Shown here: one piece after another, positions 61,261-64,000 of the stretch
Numbering within the stretch: the stretch's first letter is position 1
How the letters are laid out: each line of letters begins with the position of its first letter
Assembly: GCA_002364615.1 (NCBI GenBank)
Contig: DEYP01000028.1
Coordinates: 249,645-313,644, forward strand
Reading direction: 5' to 3'
Source: Arsukibacterium sp. UBA3155
Lineage (GTDB): Bacteria > Pseudomonadota > Gammaproteobacteria > Enterobacterales > Alteromonadaceae
Length of the DNA: 64,000 bases
The notes under the pieces: generated by a model
Databases searched by the model: none
Told to the model about the DNA's origin: nothing
Seen by the model: only the letters and a program-made list of their open reading frames with translations
Program-made: the position numbers and the translations under genes

Positions 61261-62087
61261 GCTATCGGTTAATCTTATTTATGCTGTGCTGCTGGCCAGC
61301 TATTGCTGTCGCTGGCAGCAAAATTATTGCTACTGGCGGGGTAACCACTATTGAGGGTAACGCCGGCGGTGGCATTGTGCCGTGGGCAGTAATCAACGGC
61401 TACGCCAGCAGTGATGAGTGGGGAGTAACGGCCTTTGGCGGCAGGGTTGGGGTCAACGATTTCAGTCTGAACAGCGCGGGTATTGCCTTGAGCCTGGATA
61501 ATCGCTGGGAGTTTTCTTATGCCCGTCAGCGGTTTGCCCTGGAATCGATTGGCGGCAGTCTGTCACAGGATATATTTTCAGTAAAATACCACTTGGCTGG
61601 CGAATTACTGTACACCGCCATGCCGCAAATCAGCCTGGGTATTCAGCACAAACGAAACCTGGATTTCGCTCTGCCAGCCGCAGTCGGGGCCACCAGTGCC
61701 AGCGGCACAGACTTTTACCTGGCCGCCAGCAAGGTGCTGTTTCATCAGGTAGCGGGCCGAAATCTGCTGTTAAACGGCACCCTGCGTGCCACCAAAGCGA
61801 ACCAGACCGGCCTGCTCGGTTTTGGTAGCGCTACCGACAACCATTATGAGTTTCTGTTTGAAGGTTCAGCCGCGGTGCTACTGAATTACAATCTGGCCAT
61901 TGGCATGGAGTACAAACAAAAACCGGATAAACTGGCTTTTGCCGCAGAACAGCACTGGCGCGATATTTTTGTCGCCTGGTTTATCAATAAAAATGTCAGT
62001 GTTACCGGTGCTTATGTTGACCTTGGCCACATTGCCGGCCAGGGTTCGCAAACAGGTTACTATCTGGCGCTGGAGGCAACATGGTAA
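61257..62087 (+). CDS. DUF3034 family outer-membrane protein
   Basis: A 276-residue exported protein with a signal peptide (about 1-19). The DUF3034 opening TGGVTTIEGNAGGGIVPWA is clear, and alternating hydrophobic strands (FSVKYHL, FYLAAS, YEFLFEG, AIGMEYKQKP) ending in a terminal Trp (LALEATW) suggest an outer-membrane beta-barrel. Family function is unknown. Its start codon lies in the stop of the EAL gene and its end overlaps the hemoglobin gene by seven bases, so the four genes must be made together. Confidence 0.85.
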   Translation: MSYRLILFMLCCWPAIAVAGSKIIATGGVTTIEGNAGGGIVPWAVINGYASSDEWGVTAFGGRVGVNDFSLNSAGIALSLDNRWEFSYARQRFALESIGGSLSQDIFSVKYHLAGELLYTAMPQISLGIQHKRNLDFALPAAVGATSASGTDFYLAASKVLFHQVAGRNLLLNGTLRATKANQTGLLGFGSATDNHYEFLFEGSAAVLLNYNLAIGMEYKQKPDKLAFAAEQHWRDIFVAWFINKNVSVTGAYVDLGHIAGQGSQTGYYLALEATW

Positions 62088-62503
62088 AAACAGTTACGTT
62101 GGTTAGTCTTTGCCTGGTCCTGCTGCTTGGCTGCAGCACAGCACCTCAGCCAGTATTATATCAGCGCCTCGGTGCGGACGAGGGTATCAACGCTATTGTT
62201 GACGGTTTATTATTCGAAATTGAGCACGATGACAGAATTGTCCATCATTTCGCCGACACGGACATTAGCCGCTTTAGGGCGATGCTGGCGGAGCAGTTAT
62301 GCGATCTGAGCGGTGGCCCTTGTCAGTACAGTGGCAGCACCATGCAGGAAAGCCACACTGGCTTTAACATTAGCCTGGCAGATTATGATGCGCTGGTCGA
62401 AGGCTTGATAAAAGTGATGCAACGTCAGCAAGTTAGCATCGCAGATCAGAACGCGTTGCTGGCATTGCTGGCACCCATGTATAAAGATATCAGTTACCGC
62501 TGA
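62081..62503 (+). CDS. Lipoprotein group 1 truncated hemoglobin
   Basis: A 140-residue truncated hemoglobin with a lipoprotein signal (lipobox LLGC, Cys18), so heme would be held on the periplasmic side of a membrane. The family pattern is clear: LYQRLGADEGINAIVDGLL, the EQLC(x)LSGGPCQYSG segment and the proximal heme His92 in QESHTGF. The B10 Tyr that most truncated hemoglobins use for oxygen or NO is replaced (GLLFEIE). It is last of the cupredoxin-EAL-DUF3034-hemoglobin operon, overlapping DUF3034. A gas or redox sensor role for the operon is inference. Confidence 0.88.
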   Translation: MVKTVTLVSLCLVLLLGCSTAPQPVLYQRLGADEGINAIVDGLLFEIEHDDRIVHHFADTDISRFRAMLAEQLCDLSGGPCQYSGSTMQESHTGFNISLADYDALVEGLIKVMQRQQVSIADQNALLALLAPMYKDISYR

Positions 62504-62732
62504 TCCCAGGTGATTTTACCAGTAAGGCGGTAAGCTGCCGGCTTATTGGCGCAAATAAAAATACCAATGGAAATGCGCAGGCATGAGCGTACATGTAGGC
62601 ATGCATCCAGGCACCGACAAAACCACTAAACCATCCCAGATTAATAAATGTCAGAATGCCTGACATCAGGAACGCCATAAATCCGGACATAATAAACGCA
62701 AAAATCCCAGCTTGAAATTTTACAGGAAACAT
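62490..62732 (-). CDS. DUF2798 family membrane protein
   Basis: An 80-residue protein with two hydrophobic helices and the DUF2798 pattern SGILTFINLGWFSGFVGAWMHAY followed by CAFPLVFLFAPISRQL, here noted as INLGW and FLFAPISR. Function unknown. The C-terminal 14 bases overlap the end of the hemoglobin gene on the other strand. AGGGGTTATG precedes its ATG. Confidence 0.85.
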   Translation of the reverse strand: MFPVKFQAGIFAFIMSGFMAFLMSGILTFINLGWFSGFVGAWMHAYMYAHACAFPLVFLFAPISRQLTALLVKSPGISGN

Positions 62733-62783
62733 AACCCCTCCCTCATACCAGTGCGTATGATAACCAAATGATTAGAGGTTTGC

Positions 62784-63731
62784 ATGACACATATTGTATT
62801 TCTGGATGCCGGCTCGATGGGCGATACCGATTTAAGTGTGTTGCAGTTACCAAAGTGTCAGCTACAATGTTTCGACAGCACCGCACCGCAACAGGTGGCA
62901 GAGCGTCTGGCAGACGCAGATATTGCCATTGTTAACAAGGTAGTCTTAAACCAGAGCATATTGCAGGCGCTACCCCAGCTAAAGCTTATTTGTGTTGCGG
63001 CTACCGGAGTTAACAATATCGACCTTAGCGCTGCCGCACAGCTGGGCATAAAAGTATGTCATGTCAGAGGCTACGCCAATACCACAGTGCCCCAGCATGC
63101 CATAGCGCTATTACTGGGGCTAACCAATCAAATAAGCAATTATCAGCAAACTCTGGCCAGGGGTGAGTGGAGCCAGAGCTCACATTTTTGCTTGCATAGT
63201 CACCCGCTGACCGAGCTTGATGGCAAATGTTTTGTTGTAGTTGGCTATGGCGCCCTGGGGCAGGCAACCGCCGGGCTTGCCGCCGCTTTTGGCATGCGGG
63301 TGCTGATTAGCGAACATGCAGGCGCACGAGAGTGCCGTGAAGGCAGAGTTAGCTTTGATGAGGCACTGCGCCAGGCAGATGTACTGTCGTTACATTGTCC
63401 CCTTAATAAAGACACCTTACACCTCCTTAACCGTGAAACGCTGGCCCTGCTGCCAAATGGGGCCATGGTTATCAACACAGCTCGCGGCGACTTAATAGAC
63501 GAAGCCGCCTTGTTAAATGAGCTGAAAACCGGCAGGCTCTCAGCGGGTCTTGACGTCCTGAGCACTGAACCTCCTGCGGCCAGCCACATACTGTTACAAC
63601 ACGCCAGACCAAATTTGTTAATTACCCCTCACATTGGCTGGGCAACCCCTGAAGCGCGCCGCAGAATGAGCGGACAGCTGCGTGATAACATCGCCGCATT
63701 TTTGGCAGGCCACTCGCTGCGTCAGCTATAG
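62784..63731 (+). CDS. D-2-hydroxyacid dehydrogenase (NAD(P)-dependent)
   Basis: A 315-residue dehydrogenase of the D-isomer 2-hydroxyacid family, such as hydroxypyruvate/glycerate reductases. The nucleotide-binding motif GYGALGQATAG (about 154-164), the substrate-side NTARGDLIDEAAL (about 231-243, with catalytic Arg) and the late Glu-His pair (STEPPA ... TPHIGWAT, His about 283) are present. The substrate is not certain; hydroxypyruvate or glyoxylate is the best guess. It is divergent from the DUF2798 gene. Confidence 0.92.
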   Translation: MTHIVFLDAGSMGDTDLSVLQLPKCQLQCFDSTAPQQVAERLADADIAIVNKVVLNQSILQALPQLKLICVAATGVNNIDLSAAAQLGIKVCHVRGYANTTVPQHAIALLLGLTNQISNYQQTLARGEWSQSSHFCLHSHPLTELDGKCFVVVGYGALGQATAGLAAAFGMRVLISEHAGARECREGRVSFDEALRQADVLSLHCPLNKDTLHLLNRETLALLPNGAMVINTARGDLIDEAALLNELKTGRLSAGLDVLSTEPPAASHILLQHARPNLLITPHIGWATPEARRRMSGQLRDNIAAFLAGHSLRQL

Positions 63732-63786
63732 CCTGGCCGCTACTTTCGGGCTACACTGGCTGCAAAAAATAAGTTGATCCTAAAAT

Positions 63787-64000
63787 ATGCGAATTTGCAG
63801 TGCTTTGCTGCTGTGCTCTGTGTTAGCTGGCAGCCTGTTATTCAGTGAAAAGGCCCTGGCAACCGAGCTGGCTGAACGCTTACGGTTGGCTTCAGAAAAT
63901 TATGAACAGGTAATTACCGAGCAACTGACCAACACGCAACAACGTCTTTACGGCGACTGGCTGGTGCTGGCGCAGGCATACCTTAGCGCTAGCAACAAAG
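63787..64000 (+). CDS. Exported protein, N-terminal part only
   Basis: The frame from ATG 63787 to the right edge (71 residues) begins with a signal peptide (MRICSALLLCSVLAGSLLFS, ending near EKALA) and then a helical region (ELAERLRLASENYEQVITEQ, then NTQQRLYGDWLVLAQAYL). The helical pattern suggests TPR-like or coiled-coil structure. It continues past the window, so no function can be given. No other start fits better. Confidence 0.7.
   Translation, partial: MRICSALLLCSVLAGSLLFSEKALATELAERLRLASENYEQVITEQLTNTQQRLYGDWLVLAQAYLSASNK

Noticed and set aside
1-64000. CRISPR arrays, insertion sequences and rRNA genes
   Set aside because: No regularly spaced direct repeats, transposase frames or rRNA-like sequence were seen on either strand.

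Overview
The window is a chromosomal segment of a gammaproteobacterium. The strongest clue is a housekeeping block that resembles the corresponding E. coli region: cca, uppP, folK/folB, plsY, tsaD, rpsU-dnaG-rpoD and tRNA-Ile(CAT). The many c-di-GMP proteins, alternative oxidase, cis/trans fatty acid isomerase, RND pumps and gspA/gspB suggest an aquatic Alteromonadales-type organism of the Rheinheimera/Arsukibacterium kind. That genus-level guess is inference; no database was searched.

1-10.6 kb is core: gspB/gspA, cca, envelope and folate genes, tsaD and the macromolecular synthesis operon, whose promoter, internal terminator and final terminator can all be read, followed by tRNA-Ile2 and a decayed copy of its 3' end. 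10.8-23.4 kb holds sulfur, envelope and respiratory genes: a persulfide dioxygenase-rhodanese protein, an amidase, a diguanylate cyclase, alternative oxidase, pepD, an isolated phage-type contractile tail sheath gene, cti, and DUF2891 and DUF502 proteins.

23.5-27.1 kb is an accessory patch rich in toxin-antitoxin genes. It has higBA with a twin-palindrome operator, a protein with an unknown N-terminus and a GNAT-like C-terminus, an unpaired ribbon-helix-helix antitoxin, a toxin/antitoxin pair resembling Pseudomonas Tse2/Tsi2, an unpaired BrnA-like antitoxin and a truncated AHSA1 gene. A complete tripartite RND efflux operon follows (27.1-32.9 kb), with a divergent TetR regulator and two identical-core operators around the pump promoter.

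33-43.8 kb contains a DMT transporter, an unknown polytopic membrane protein, an M23 peptidase, a GGDEF-EAL protein, mtgA, a VOC protein and an exported M20 amidohydrolase. 43.8-47 kb is a second, AT-richer accessory patch: an inverted-repeat element, an Abi_2/HEPN abortive infection gene behind a promoter and an attenuator-like hairpin, and a putative pore-forming toxin followed by two tandem paralogous small membrane proteins that look like immunity proteins. This patch and the Tse2-like pair are the best candidates for under-described biology.

47-64 kb returns to chromosomal genes: a FAN1-like VRR-NUC/DnaQ exonuclease fusion, a second RND pump, mtfA, a TerB-like protein, a NatAB-like ABC exporter, and a tightly packed four-gene operon (periplasmic cupredoxin, EAL phosphodiesterase with a decayed GGDEF, DUF3034 outer-membrane protein, lipoprotein truncated hemoglobin). 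The operon reads as an envelope redox or gas sensing unit feeding into c-di-GMP. A DUF2798 protein, a 2-hydroxyacid dehydrogenase and a partial exported protein close the window. No CRISPR array, insertion sequence, rRNA operon, complete prophage or type VI secretion structural gene was seen.
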